DNA from: Hungatella sp. UBA4396
GTDB lineage: Bacteria; Bacillota; Clostridia; Lachnospirales; Lachnospiraceae
Assembly (NCBI GenBank): GCA_002389905.1
Contig: DGRE01000019.1
Coordinates: 62,001-126,000 of the forward strand
Reading direction: 5' to 3'
DNA length: 64,000 nt
Part shown: piece by piece, positions 1-8,934 of the stretch
Numbering within the stretch: position 1 is the stretch's first letter
Layout: each line of letters begins with the position of its first letter
The notes under the pieces: model-generated
What the model was told of the DNA's origin: nothing
The model's database searches: none
What the model saw: only the letters and a program-made list of their open reading frames with translations
Position numbers and translations under genes: made by a program

Positions 1-1
1 C

Positions 2-1156
2 GCCCTGATGCGCTGTATTAAGGCCAATCCAGCTCTGCTGACAGAAGGAAAGGCCTCCGCCGTATGGCCTCTCTTTGTCAGACAGTCCAACTACCGTGAG
101 GATTTACTCCGGCTGTCTACATACTTTGACGGTGTAAAAGTTCATGGAGCAGATTCCTATGGAGCCAGATGGTATATTGATGAAAATGGCGATGTACAGT
201 ACACCTATTCCGAGGAAGGCGTTTACAAGGTTTTACAGTATTTATCCATGATGGAAGCGGAAGGACTGATCTATTCCGACGCCTATGACCTGACTGAAAA
301 GACCAATTACCGTTCTACCTTATGGGGAACTGACACTGGAGAAGCTCCTTCCTTTGGATTTATGACTTACGACTGGATTGCTTCTTCCACCGCTGATTCC
401 TTAAATCCTGATACCGTTGTGATTCTGCCTCCGGTTGCCAAGGTAAATGGCGCATGGCAGTATTATCTGGATAACGGAAGAGCCATTAAGCCTGATGGCT
501 GGGCAGTTTCTGTAGCAGGTTCCACAGAAGCGGAGATTCAGAGAGCTTGTGCGGTTATGGATTACTTCTTTACAAAAGAAGGAAGCGTACTGCAAAATTA
601 CGGATTACCGATCAATCTGGAGTCTGGAAAAACATATGAAGGACCCGATGGAATCCAGTATCCGCTGTTTACTCCCTGGGTATATGAAACCTCAAATAAC
701 GTGGCAAAAGGAGATTTATCTACCTTCTTAAGAGACTGGATGGGTTGTCTCATTCCCATTGGATACCAGAAGGAAATCGGTTTTGAATATCAGTATACCT
801 CTGAACGGGGATTTGAAGGCTGGGCTCTTCTGCAAAATTCAACAACCAACTTTGCAACTTATGCGGGAAAAGGAATCACAGGGGATAACCCCAATTACTA
901 CAAGATGGTGCCTCCGGTGTTCTCCCTGACTTCCAGACAGAAGGAAACCATATCAGATACAACCTCCCTGGATACGGATGATATTGTAGAGTACATGTTT
1001 AACATCGTCCGCTATCAGGCAAAGGGCAATGCGCCTCAGGGAGCAGAAGTAGCAAAAAGCTATGAAGAATACACAGCAAAATTCAATGAGCGGGGCCTTG
1101 GTATCTATGAAGAAACTTATCAGGCAGCTTATGATGTTATGACAGCAGAAAAATAG
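2..1156 (+). CDS. ABC sugar transporter solute-binding protein, 5'-truncated
   Basis: This is the C-terminal part, about 384 residues, of a large extracellular solute-binding protein; the reading frame is open to the window edge, so the signal peptide and lipobox are missing. The sequence is rich in aromatic residues and has the style of the large LipO/YtcQ-type sugar-binding lipoproteins: a Trp/Tyr-rich ligand-lobe segment, then a stretch near residue 180 of the fragment where a drifting FFTKEGSVLQNYG motif lies in the usual hinge helix. It would be anchored outside the membrane and deliver oligosaccharides to permeases encoded upstream of the window. It heads the lyase gene run that follows, which suggests a polysaccharide-derived ligand. 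Family assignment is good; ligand unknown. Confidence 0.8.
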   Translation, partial: ALMRCIKANPALLTEGKASAVWPLFVRQSNYREDLLRLSTYFDGVKVHGADSYGARWYIDENGDVQYTYSEEGVYKVLQYLSMMEAEGLIYSDAYDLTEKTNYRSTLWGTDTGEAPSFGFMTYDWIASSTADSLNPDTVVILPPVAKVNGAWQYYLDNGRAIKPDGWAVSVAGSTEAEIQRACAVMDYFFTKEGSVLQNYGLPINLESGKTYEGPDGIQYPLFTPWVYETSNNVAKGDLSTFLRDWMGCLIPIGYQKEIGFEYQYTSERGFEGWALLQNSTTNFATYAGKGITGDNPNYYKMVPPVFSLTSRQKETISDTTSLDTDDIVEYMFNIVRYQAKGNAPQGAEVAKSYEEYTAKFNERGLGIYEETYQAAYDVMTAEK

Positions 1157-1167
1157 CAGTAAAGTCG

Positions 1168-1190
1168 GGGGAGGGGAAATTCTCCTCCCC
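1168..1190 (+). promoter_or_regulatory. Intercistronic hairpin after binding-protein gene
   Basis: A ten-base-pair stem (1168-1177 with 1181-1190, one G-U pair, three-base loop) sits 11 bases after the stop codon. It has no following T-run, so it looks like an mRNA-stabilising or partial-attenuation hairpin rather than a full terminator. Such hairpins often let the binding protein outnumber its downstream partners. Confidence 0.45.
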
Positions 1191-1209
1191 TATAAAGAGG
1201 TGGAAGCGG

Positions 1210-1761
1210 ATGATGCAGAAGTGCTTAAAAACTCAAAGATTGGCAGCATGGCTACATGCCGGAATCGCGGTGGCTGTGTTCCTATATGCTCTTTGCTTTA
1301 TGACAGAGTATAAAGACTTATTCGGACTGAAATTAAAGCAAAATGCCCAGATTTCCTTTTTCCATGATTCCATCCTGCAGGTATTTAACAAACAGATCTT
1401 TGCATTTGCAGTATTTGGGGTTCTCGTTCTTTTGCTTTCCTTTCTGCTGGAGACCTTCAGGAAGATACCGGATAAATTTGCTTTGATCATAATGGAGCTG
1501 TCACTGATTGCCTGCTGTCTGTGCTGCGCCTATGCCATGTTTAATCTCCAGGCCATAGAGAACTATTACACCGGACTGGATTTCCAATATCTGAGACTGG
1601 AAAGTGCAGGCGATTATGAGCCTCATTTCACCACCTTCCGGGTAGGAACAGGAATCTATACAGCCAATATAATCTGCAGCCTTTATTATGGCTTTGTCAT
1701 TTGCCGGAGCCATGTTAAATTCCTGAATAATCAGAAAAAGGGAGGCACAAGGAATGGATAG
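1210..1761 (+). CDS. Small four-helix membrane protein of unknown function (1 of 4)
   Basis: I do not recognise a named family. The 183-residue product has four likely membrane helices (about residues 11-31, 62-82, 89-110 and 146-166), short loops and a basic C-terminal tail (KKGGTRNG). The start has an AGAGGTGG ribosome site a few bases upstream; ATG 1213 is an equal alternative. The gene overlaps the next one by 8 bases, so the two are probably translationally coupled. It sits between a solute-binding protein and a MalK/MsmK-like ATPase, where permease genes would usually be. However, it lacks the EAA loop of binding-protein-dependent permeases, so I do not call it a permease. Confidence 0.7.
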   Translation: MMQKCLKTQRLAAWLHAGIAVAVFLYALCFMTEYKDLFGLKLKQNAQISFFHDSILQVFNKQIFAFAVFGVLVLLLSFLLETFRKIPDKFALIIMELSLIACCLCCAYAMFNLQAIENYYTGLDFQYLRLESAGDYEPHFTTFRVGTGIYTANIICSLYYGFVICRSHVKFLNNQKKGGTRNG

Positions 1762-2203
1762 CCGATTACTTGAAAAGGAAAAAAAGGCATACGTGTCACT
1801 TTATAAAAAGAATGTGCTGCCGTATTCCATGATTCTATGTTCCATATTGGCTGAACTGGTCTATGTGATCATGGTTCTGGATGTGATGCCTGTCAGCTAC
1901 CTGATGGGAATTACGGTTATGGTCAACATTATGATTTTATTTGCCCTCTTCACCTGCGCCATGAAGGTCAGCGTTTACCATAGAAAATGGGCAGTCATCG
2001 CTGTCTTTCTGGGGATTTACATGCTGGTCCGCATGTCCGTACTGGTGCCTCTCATATTAAAGCCCTATGGCAGACAGGCCGGGATCGGAGCCGCAAATAT
2101 TGTGGGAGGAATCATACTTCTGACAGCCGGTTTAATCAGCTTGAAGAATACAAACAGAAGACAGCGGCTGCTGGAACAGTTAAATCAGCTAAATGCCGGC
2201 TAG
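1754..2203 (+). CDS. Small four-helix membrane protein of unknown function (2 of 4)
   Basis: The 149-residue product starts with a charged cytoplasmic stretch (many Lys/Glu in the first 20 residues). Four hydrophobic helices follow, at about 22-43, 48-70, 80-101 and 112-130, and it ends in a basic tail. No enzyme motif is visible. Start ATG 1754 is preceded by GGAGG 12-8 bases upstream and overlaps the stop of the previous gene. The next gene, an ABC ATPase, starts 15 bases after its stop. Together with its neighbours it looks like a component of a membrane complex served by that ATPase; this is inference from gene order only. Confidence 0.7.
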   Translation: MDSRLLEKEKKAYVSLYKKNVLPYSMILCSILAELVYVIMVLDVMPVSYLMGITVMVNIMILFALFTCAMKVSVYHRKWAVIAVFLGIYMLVRMSVLVPLILKPYGRQAGIGAANIVGGIILLTAGLISLKNTNRRQRLLEQLNQLNAG

Positions 2204-2218
2204 GATGAGGTGAAAGGT

Positions 2219-3322
2219 ATGGGAAAACTCCTGTTTAAAAATATAAGTAAAGTATATGCAAATGGATTCCGCGCAGTCGATCACTTCAACCTGGAGGTTG
2301 ATGACGGAGAATTTATTGTTTTTGTAGGCCCCTCAGGCTGCGGAAAATCAACGGTTCTTCGCATGATTGCGGGATTAGAACAGATCTCCGAAGGGGAATT
2401 GATCCTGGAGGATAAGGTAATCAATAAATGCCCGCCTGTTGAACGGGATATCGCAGTGGTGTTCCAGGATTATGCGTTATATGGAAATATGTCTGTCTAT
2501 GACAATGTGGGAATGAGCCTGCGTGTCAGACATGAAAGGGATACGGTTATATATGATAAGGTGAAGGAAGCCTCTGGAATTTTAGGCCTGGAAAGTCTTC
2601 TGAACCGTTTGCCGGGCCAATTGTCCGGAGGACAGAAGCAGAGGGTAGCCCTTGGAAGGTCAGTGGTGAGAAAGCCCAAGGTATTTCTCATGGATGAGCC
2701 TCTGTCAAACTTGGATGCAAAGCTGAGGACCAGCACAAGAGCTGAGATCGTCAGGCTTCAGAGAGAATTGAAGGTAACAACCATTTATGTCACTCATGAC
2801 CAGACGGAGGCCATGACAATGGCAGACCGTATGGTAGTTTTAAAAGATGGGATTATTCAGCAGGTAGGAACTCCCAATGAGATTTATTATAAGCCCTGCA
2901 ATTTATTTGTGGCCGGTTTTATCGGAGCGCCCCAGATGAATTTCATGGAAGGAACAGTTGAAGGAAACCGGTTTGTATTTGGTTCCCATTCCCTTTCTCT
3001 GCCGGAGAAGGCCGCGGATTCTTTAAAAGCATATTCCGGCAAAAGGCTCATATTGGGAATCAGGCCGGAACAGTTTTCCGTTTCCGATGGAGAAGATGAA
3101 AATACCATTGCAGGAGAGCTGGAAAATAAAGAGTTCCTGGGAAATTATTATATTTTATATGTAAGAATTGGGGAAACAGTTCTGGCATGCCAGATTGAGA
3201 GTATAGAAGACAGATTTGACAAGCAGGTCAACATTCATTTTGAAATGGAACATCTCTACTTTTTTGATAAGGAAACAACAGAGTTAGTGCTGTATGCAAA
3301 GGCGGGCGAAAACGATGAATAA
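2219..3322 (+). CDS. ABC transporter ATP-binding protein, MalK/MsmK/UgpC type
   Basis: The nucleotide-binding subunit energises a sugar importer at the inner membrane face. All core motifs are present: Walker A GPSGCGKST at residues 37-45, the LSGGQKQR signature, Walker B ending VFLMDEP, the D-loop SNLDAKLR, and the switch His in THDQTEAM. About 130 residues follow the ATPase core and match the OB/TOBE-like regulatory domain of the MalK class. ATG 2219 is preferred over GTG 2210 because GGATGAGG ends 8 bases before it. Its stop overlaps the start of the next gene (ATGAATAA). MsmK-type ATPases commonly serve several importers, so it may also power the importer at 14-17 kb, which has no ATPase of its own. 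Confidence 0.9.
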   Translation: MGKLLFKNISKVYANGFRAVDHFNLEVDDGEFIVFVGPSGCGKSTVLRMIAGLEQISEGELILEDKVINKCPPVERDIAVVFQDYALYGNMSVYDNVGMSLRVRHERDTVIYDKVKEASGILGLESLLNRLPGQLSGGQKQRVALGRSVVRKPKVFLMDEPLSNLDAKLRTSTRAEIVRLQRELKVTTIYVTHDQTEAMTMADRMVVLKDGIIQQVGTPNEIYYKPCNLFVAGFIGAPQMNFMEGTVEGNRFVFGSHSLSLPEKAADSLKAYSGKRLILGIRPEQFSVSDGEDENTIAGELENKEFLGNYYILYVRIGETVLACQIESIEDRFDKQVNIHFEMEHLYFFDKETTELVLYAKAGENDE

Positions 3323-3716
3323 ACAGTTAACCGGTATAGGGAAAGCGGTCATCGCGATTGTTTCAATCGCACATCTGATTTTTACCAATATTCATGTAAA
3401 GGCATTGCTTCTCCTGGAACATGAGATGTGTGGTTTTGTGATGTTTTTATTCGTCCTCATGGGGCTGGTTGCTCTGTTTGAGTCAACCCGCATTAAGAAA
3501 AATGAGAAGGCAGAACGGATTTTTACAGCGCTCATATGCTTTACAGCGGCGGGATTGGGATTATATCTGGTTGCCATTTACCGGAATGCAATTTCCGTGC
3601 AGCGTTCCCTTGATGTGAACGTGGTAAGGAATGCGGTGGTTTTCAGTATTGGGATCATTTTGGCTTATGTAATTTCCGGTATTTTGATGATTGCCGGATT
3701 AATAAAGAACAGGTGA
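3315..3716 (+). CDS. Small four-helix membrane protein of unknown function (3 of 4)
   Basis: A 133-residue protein with four predicted membrane helices (about 10-31, 36-56, 70-90 and 106-128) and no recognisable domain. The start ATG 3315 overlaps the stop of the ATPase gene in the sequence ATGAATAA, which indicates translational coupling. A Lys/Glu-rich loop (RIKKNEKAER) joins helices two and three. It resembles the genes at 1210, 1754 and 3724 in size and topology, though I see no clear sequence identity between them by eye. Confidence 0.7.
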   Translation: MNKQLTGIGKAVIAIVSIAHLIFTNIHVKALLLLEHEMCGFVMFLFVLMGLVALFESTRIKKNEKAERIFTALICFTAAGLGLYLVAIYRNAISVQRSLDVNVVRNAVVFSIGIILAYVISGILMIAGLIKNR

Positions 3717-3723
3717 TGGAAGT

Positions 3724-4266
3724 ATGTTGAACAGAGAAAAGAAGTATGGAAAAAAGAAAATTTCGGACAATGTCAAGGCTTCAATACTCCGGTGGTGGAT
3801 TGCAGGTATGTGTTACTTCTTTATTGGATTCGGCACACAGGCAGGCGGTTTTGCCGACCCGTTAGACCTGATTTTTTTTCTGGGCCTGGGTCTGGGGCTT
3901 GCAACCTTGTTTCTTTACAACCCAGTGGCCTACCGGATGTTTGATATTGTAAGGAATGGAAAGATTTACAATCAGTCTTATTTTGAGCGGAGTGGCTGGC
4001 AGAATGCAATGTTCAAGCTGACTGAAATCTTAAAAAATATGGTTCTTGTATTTTTTGTCTATATGACTTACCAATGTGTAAATGTGCTGCTGGAGAATCT
4101 GCTCCACCTTCCTAAAGGGACCATTATCATCCCGGGAGAGCCCATTGGCTTTGCTGCAATTTACATTATCTATTATCATCTGTTGACCAAGTTGGCGGAT
4201 AAAGCGGCACAAATGAAGGAGAAAGGGAGGGCAAAGCAGGATGAGCAGTCTGGTATTTATCGGTGA
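3724..4266 (+). CDS. Small four-helix membrane protein of unknown function (4 of 4)
   Basis: The 180-residue product has a strongly basic N-terminus (RxKKYGKKKI) and four hydrophobic segments at about residues 24-42, 48-66, 104-124 and 138-158, consistent with an integral membrane protein whose N-terminus is inside. A ribosome site of the form GTGATGGAAGT lies just upstream. The end of the gene overlaps the next gene (first heparinase-like lyase) by 26 bases, which ties membrane proteins and lyases into one transcript. I do not know the function. Confidence 0.68.
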   Translation: MLNREKKYGKKKISDNVKASILRWWIAGMCYFFIGFGTQAGGFADPLDLIFFLGLGLGLATLFLYNPVAYRMFDIVRNGKIYNQSYFERSGWQNAMFKLTEILKNMVLVFFVYMTYQCVNVLLENLLHLPKGTIIIPGEPIGFAAIYIIYYHLLTKLADKAAQMKEKGRAKQDEQSGIYR

Positions 4267-6223
4267 TTTAAAGCCTTATAAGGAACAGGTTGGTGGAGCC
4301 AGGAAAAAGCAGTATCAAAGGCTTCTGGAGCAGGCCGACCGATATGCTTCCTATCAATTGCCTGCACAGCATCCCAAAGAGAGCACCACTTATATGGGAA
4401 TTGCAATTATGAACCTTGCCCTGGCCTACCGCCTCAGTGAAGAAGAGAAATACTTATCCGAGGCAAAACGGTTCATGGAAGCAGTTCTGTCCTATGAAAA
4501 ATGGGGAAACGCTCATTTGGTAAATGTAGATTTATCTGCTTCCTGGATATTATTCGGTTTGTGCCTTGGATACGACTGGCTGAAACCGTATTTAAACGAA
4601 GAAGAAAAAGAGCGGATTTCGGCTAAGATCAAACATCATGGGGACATCATGTACCAGTACAAGCTGGATACATATGGACATGGCTGGTCCACCAATTACT
4701 ACCAGAACCACAACTGGATTAATATGACCGGTCTGGCGGCAGCCGGATATGCGCTTTCAGAAGACGAGGAAAGGGCTGCCCGGTACAGGTCGGAAGCAAA
4801 AAAGAACTTTTCCAGAGTGTTTTCGCTGCTGGCCGATGACGGTTCCAATTATGAGGGCGTTCCATATTGGAGATACGGAGGCATGTGGCTGTTTGTATAT
4901 GCTCATCTCCTTAAGGTTCAGGAAGGAATCGATTATTTTCAGACAAGCGGTTATTTGAAGAATACCTTTTATTACCGCCTGTATCAATCCTGCGGCGATC
5001 TGGAGCAGCAGATGAATTTTGGAGACTGCCATGACCGCCACAGCGGACATGTTCCCTGTGTCTATTATAAAACGGCTGCTGAATATCAGGATGGGTTTGC
5101 CCAGACCTTTGGAAATCTGGTTCTTGATGAATTTCTAGAAGCCGAAGCCCGAGAGAGCAAAATTAAGCCAGGCATTTTGCCGGAAGCGGCATTTGAATTT
5201 TTATGGTATGACCCTGAGATTTTGGAAAAACAGCTTTCCGATCTTCCCAAAGTGAGGTTTTTTGAGGATCTTGGCCTGCTGTATATGAGGGAGGACTGGA
5301 GCAGAAGCAGCAAGGTCCTGACCATGAAATGCGGCTGTCCCGGAGGCAGAAAGCAATGGGTCAATGGCTGGGATTTATACCGCAGGGAGGGTGTGGAATG
5401 TCTTTCCCTTTCCCACCATCATCCGGATAACCTTTCCTATATCTTTGCAAGGGGAAGTGAATATCTGACCTGCGAAGACGGATATAACCGCAATATTATG
5501 CCGGATAACCACAATGTAATTCTGGTGGACGGCCAATACACTGATGCAGCCGATGAAAATGACATCTATGTGAGCAGCGCCCAAAAGAGGCTGGAGAAAG
5601 ACCCTTTATATCCCATAGAGGAAAAATACAGGGGAGAAGTGGTTCACCTTGAGCTGGACGGTTCCATGGTCATTTATAAAGGTGAAACCTCAGGGATATA
5701 CCCGGAAGAGCTTGCCATGAAAGAAGTAAGCCGATTGCTATTTACGGATCAGTTATCCTTTTTCCTGTTTGTGGATGTGTGTGTATCTGAAAAAGAGCAT
5801 ATCTACCGCATTATTTCCAATACGGATATGCCCGCCAGAAAGCAGAGCGGTCACCAATATAAATATCCCATGGAAACAGGAGGCATGACATACACGGTAT
5901 TTTCAGATCATGAAATCTGCTCAGACCAGTATACCCAGGAAGTAGTCAGCGTGATGACAACCCAGGAGCCGGACAAAGTGTGCAAGGTTTCTATTAATAC
6001 ACTGGCATTTCAATCAGCTTCTCCAGTTAAAAAGCAAATGTTTATGGAGTGCTTTACCTTTGATGAAGTCCATACGGAAATTTCATATGAGGGAAATGAG
6101 CTTTTTATCAGGTGTAGAGAAAAGGAATACCGGCTGACTTTTGGTGATGAAATGTCTGAGATCACCATAGAGGTCCCCAATGAAAACGGGGAGAGAAAGA
6201 TCTATAGGATTCCATCATGTTGA
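4241..6223 (+). CDS. Heparinase II/III-family polysaccharide lyase (first copy)
   Basis: The 660-residue protein has the two-part layout of the heparinase II/III superfamily: an N-terminal alpha/alpha toroid of about 330 residues and a C-terminal beta-sandwich. Likely active-site features are N156-H157-N158-W159 in the helical part, the tyrosine-rich segment near 200-215, and H392-H393-H394 followed by D396 in the beta part. Lyases of this family cut uronate glycosidic bonds by beta-elimination, leaving a 4,5-unsaturated uronate. There is no signal peptide, so it should act on imported oligosaccharides in the cytoplasm. It overlaps the preceding membrane-protein gene and is followed by a second family member. 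Substrate (glycosaminoglycan, alginate or other) cannot be read from sequence. Confidence 0.82.
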   Translation: MSSLVFIGDLKPYKEQVGGARKKQYQRLLEQADRYASYQLPAQHPKESTTYMGIAIMNLALAYRLSEEEKYLSEAKRFMEAVLSYEKWGNAHLVNVDLSASWILFGLCLGYDWLKPYLNEEEKERISAKIKHHGDIMYQYKLDTYGHGWSTNYYQNHNWINMTGLAAAGYALSEDEERAARYRSEAKKNFSRVFSLLADDGSNYEGVPYWRYGGMWLFVYAHLLKVQEGIDYFQTSGYLKNTFYYRLYQSCGDLEQQMNFGDCHDRHSGHVPCVYYKTAAEYQDGFAQTFGNLVLDEFLEAEARESKIKPGILPEAAFEFLWYDPEILEKQLSDLPKVRFFEDLGLLYMREDWSRSSKVLTMKCGCPGGRKQWVNGWDLYRREGVECLSLSHHHPDNLSYIFARGSEYLTCEDGYNRNIMPDNHNVILVDGQYTDAADENDIYVSSAQKRLEKDPLYPIEEKYRGEVVHLELDGSMVIYKGETSGIYPEELAMKEVSRLLFTDQLSFFLFVDVCVSEKEHIYRIISNTDMPARKQSGHQYKYPMETGGMTYTVFSDHEICSDQYTQEVVSVMTTQEPDKVCKVSINTLAFQSASPVKKQMFMECFTFDEVHTEISYEGNELFIRCREKEYRLTFGDEMSEITIEVPNENGERKIYRIPSC

Positions 6224-6243
6224 GGAAAAAGTGAGGAAAGAAA

Positions 6244-8148
6244 ATGAAGTATGTAAATGACAGCTTTTACCGGCTAATCAATGAGGAGGCCGAAAACCGG
6301 GAACTGGTACAGGAAATGAAAAAGGAAGTAGACGAATTCCTCCCCTTTTTTTCTGATTCGCCGGACAGGTTAAGCCGGTGGGGGCATTATTACTTCTGTG
6401 ATGATGACGGAGGAAGGCTGATTTTCGATTTAAATTCCCCTCATAAGCACCGGTGTGAGGTGTGCGGCAAGGTATTTGAGGATGAGGTTCTGGATGGGGT
6501 ATGGGTTTATTTTTATCGGAACAAAGCGGTGATCATGGCCCTGGTGTCTGCATTTATTTATAAAGCTACAAAGGAAAAGAAATATTTTGATTATTCTGTG
6601 TCAGTGATGGAGTTTTACGCCAGACATTATAAGGAGTTCCCACTACATAACAAAGAAAACCTGACCGGAGATTCCTATGATACCATGCCATGGGGCTGCG
6701 GAAGAATGATGCCTCAAGGCCTTAATGAGTCCATTGTTGCCATACGTTTTGTCCAGGCCATTGAGATTTTAAGAGATGAATTGAGCCAGGAATTTCTTGA
6801 CCTGATGTATCACAATATGTTCCGCGAAATGTATTCTCTGCTGGCCCTCCAGGCCACCAGAATCCATAATATAAGCTGCTGGAATCTGTCAGCCATCGGT
6901 GTGATGGGACTGGCATTCCAGGATCAGGAGATGATCGATTTTGCATTCAGCAGCGAGTATAATATCAGAAAACAGCTGGAAACAGGTGTAACAAAGGACT
7001 ACTTCTGGTATGAAGGCTCTATCCATTATAATTTCTTTTTGCTGGAAGGCGTTGCGTACCTGTTTTTGTTCAGCAGGATTTACGATTATGACTTTGGTAA
7101 AACAGGGGCTGAAATTTTACAGAATATGTTTGTACAGGCATACAACTATGCATTTGGCAATCATTTTCTCCCCAATCCCAATGATGGCTGGCCCAACTTA
7201 AATCTGCGCACCTTCAGCTATATCTATCATACGGTTGCCAGGGCCATGGGGGAAGACAGCCCGGTGGCCAACCTTTTGAAGAACATGGAAGCATCGGATT
7301 CAGTTCGCACGGCATTGCCCTTGTCGGAGCCATATTACTGTAACAACAGGGTTTGTTTGGAGCAGCTTTTGTTTAACATTGACTTTGATTACGGGAGATT
7401 CACCCCGGTAAAACAGAAGTCACATAACTTCCCCAAATCCAACTATGTGATTTTAAGAAATAACACATGGAATGGATTCATGAAATATGGGTTAAACGGC
7501 AAATCCCATGCCCACCCGGACATTATGAATGTGGAGTTAATGTGCGGGAATCACAGAATATCCAGGGACTTATCCAATGCAGGATACCGGGCCCGCCTAT
7601 GCAATGAATGGCACAGGAAAACCCTGTCCCATAATACTGTTTGCTGGAATGGAAAGGACATTACCTCCGTAAGTCCAGGGGAATGCCTGTATTATGATGA
7701 AAATAAGGTCACTGCCACAGCCAGGGAGGTCTATGAAGGGATTCACTATACCAGGACAATCGAGATCACGGAGGATTCCTTCCTTGATGATTTCCGGGTG
7801 GAAAGCGAAAAGGATGGAGTGTTTGACTATGTTTTCCACTTAGAATCCGATCTCTGCCTGGAACATGACCTGGAGCTGGAGGACGGGGACCTGGAATTTA
7901 AGGAGAACGGCTATCAGCATGTCCTTGAGACCAAACGGGTGAAAACAAAAGAGAATCAGGCCGTGCTCCATGTCAGGGCAGAAGATGCGGCATGGAGCAT
8001 ATGGATTGACCTTGCAGAGAACCACCAGCTATACCTGCTAAAGACCATGGACAATCCGGTCAATCAAAGGAGAAATACAATTTTACTCAGGAGTGCAGAA
8101 ACTTCTCCCCATTATCATTTGAAAATAATGCTGGAGACAAAACAATAA
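6244..8148 (+). CDS. Heparinase II/III-family polysaccharide lyase (second copy)
   Basis: The 634-residue protein is a second, divergent member of the same superfamily. The helical domain carries H208-N209 and W213-N214. The beta domain carries the family hallmark H422-x-H424-x-D426, followed by a RDLSNAGYRA stretch and SHNTV, typical of the heparinase II/III C-terminal domain. An N-terminal H67-x-H69-x-C71-x2-C74 cluster could bind a metal ion. No signal peptide is present. It lies 20 bases after the first lyase with a GAGGAAAG ribosome site. Two lyases in tandem may split endo and exo roles, or act on different uronate linkages; that division is inferred. Confidence 0.82.
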   Translation: MKYVNDSFYRLINEEAENRELVQEMKKEVDEFLPFFSDSPDRLSRWGHYYFCDDDGGRLIFDLNSPHKHRCEVCGKVFEDEVLDGVWVYFYRNKAVIMALVSAFIYKATKEKKYFDYSVSVMEFYARHYKEFPLHNKENLTGDSYDTMPWGCGRMMPQGLNESIVAIRFVQAIEILRDELSQEFLDLMYHNMFREMYSLLALQATRIHNISCWNLSAIGVMGLAFQDQEMIDFAFSSEYNIRKQLETGVTKDYFWYEGSIHYNFFLLEGVAYLFLFSRIYDYDFGKTGAEILQNMFVQAYNYAFGNHFLPNPNDGWPNLNLRTFSYIYHTVARAMGEDSPVANLLKNMEASDSVRTALPLSEPYYCNNRVCLEQLLFNIDFDYGRFTPVKQKSHNFPKSNYVILRNNTWNGFMKYGLNGKSHAHPDIMNVELMCGNHRISRDLSNAGYRARLCNEWHRKTLSHNTVCWNGKDITSVSPGECLYYDENKVTATAREVYEGIHYTRTIEITEDSFLDDFRVESEKDGVFDYVFHLESDLCLEHDLELEDGDLEFKENGYQHVLETKRVKTKENQAVLHVRAEDAAWSIWIDLAENHQLYLLKTMDNPVNQRRNTILLRSAETSPHYHLKIMLETKQ

Positions 8149-8174
8149 AGAAAGCTGAGAAAAGGAGATTAAAC

Positions 8175-8909
8175 ATGAGAGCAGTAATCACAGGAGGAAC
8201 AAGCGGGATTGGCTTAAGTGCGGCAATAGAGCTGGGAAAGGCCGGTTACGAAATTATTATTACCGGAATCAGCCATGAGGATGCAAAAACAGCACTGGAA
8301 ACATTGGAGAACCATGGGATAAAGAGCCAGTTTATTTATGCGGATTCCATGAAAGAAGAAGACGTCAACCTCTGCTTTGAAAAGATTGCCCAGACATATG
8401 ATTCCATCGATGTGCTGGTGAACAACGTGGGAGGACTTGGAGGAAGACAGCGTTTTGAAGAGATGGAAACCTCTTTTATGAGAAGGGTAATGGCTCTCAA
8501 CTTTGACAGCGCATTTTTTGCAAGCCGCGGGGCTATTCCTCTGTTGAAAAAGGGCAAAAATCCATCCATCATTAACTACAGCACCATTGCGGTTACCTCC
8601 GGCGGAGGCCCGGGCGCAGGGATTTATGCGGCAAGCAAGGCAGCCATTGAAGGGCTGACACGGGCGCTGGCAAAAGACCTTGCAGAATATGGAATCCGTG
8701 TAAATGCCGTATCACCGGGCACCATTGACACAGCATTCCACTCTGCTACAAAACGTGAGATTCTGGACTCCTGGAAGGAAGGAATTCTCATGAAGCGCCT
8801 TGGAGAACCGTCAGAGGTAGCTTCCGTCATCGGATTCCTTGTTTCTGAAAAAGCCTCCTTTATTACAGGAGAGGTAATCCAGATCAATGGCGGACAGGTG
8901 TTCATTTAA
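8175..8909 (+). CDS. Short-chain dehydrogenase/reductase, probably uronate-derived ketose reductase
   Basis: A 244-residue classical SDR. The cofactor loop TGGTSGIG is at residues 6-13, the NNVGG strand-4 motif starts at residue 83, and the catalytic set is Ser136 (region INYST), Tyr151 and Lys155 (YAASK). The C-terminal FITGEVIQINGG is standard for the family. Neighbouring lyases and the KdgF-like gene make the expected substrate the open-chain 4-deoxy-5-keto hexuronate, or its isomer, reduced towards a 2-keto-3-deoxy sugar acid, as in KduD or alginate DehR-type enzymes. That assignment follows context; the fold itself is certain. Start ATG 8175 follows AAAGGAGA with seven bases of spacing. 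Confidence 0.85.
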   Translation: MRAVITGGTSGIGLSAAIELGKAGYEIIITGISHEDAKTALETLENHGIKSQFIYADSMKEEDVNLCFEKIAQTYDSIDVLVNNVGGLGGRQRFEEMETSFMRRVMALNFDSAFFASRGAIPLLKKGKNPSIINYSTIAVTSGGGPGAGIYAASKAAIEGLTRALAKDLAEYGIRVNAVSPGTIDTAFHSATKREILDSWKEGILMKRLGEPSEVASVIGFLVSEKASFITGEVIQINGGQVFI

Positions 8910-8934
8910 TTAGTGATAGAAAGGAAGCGGTAAA

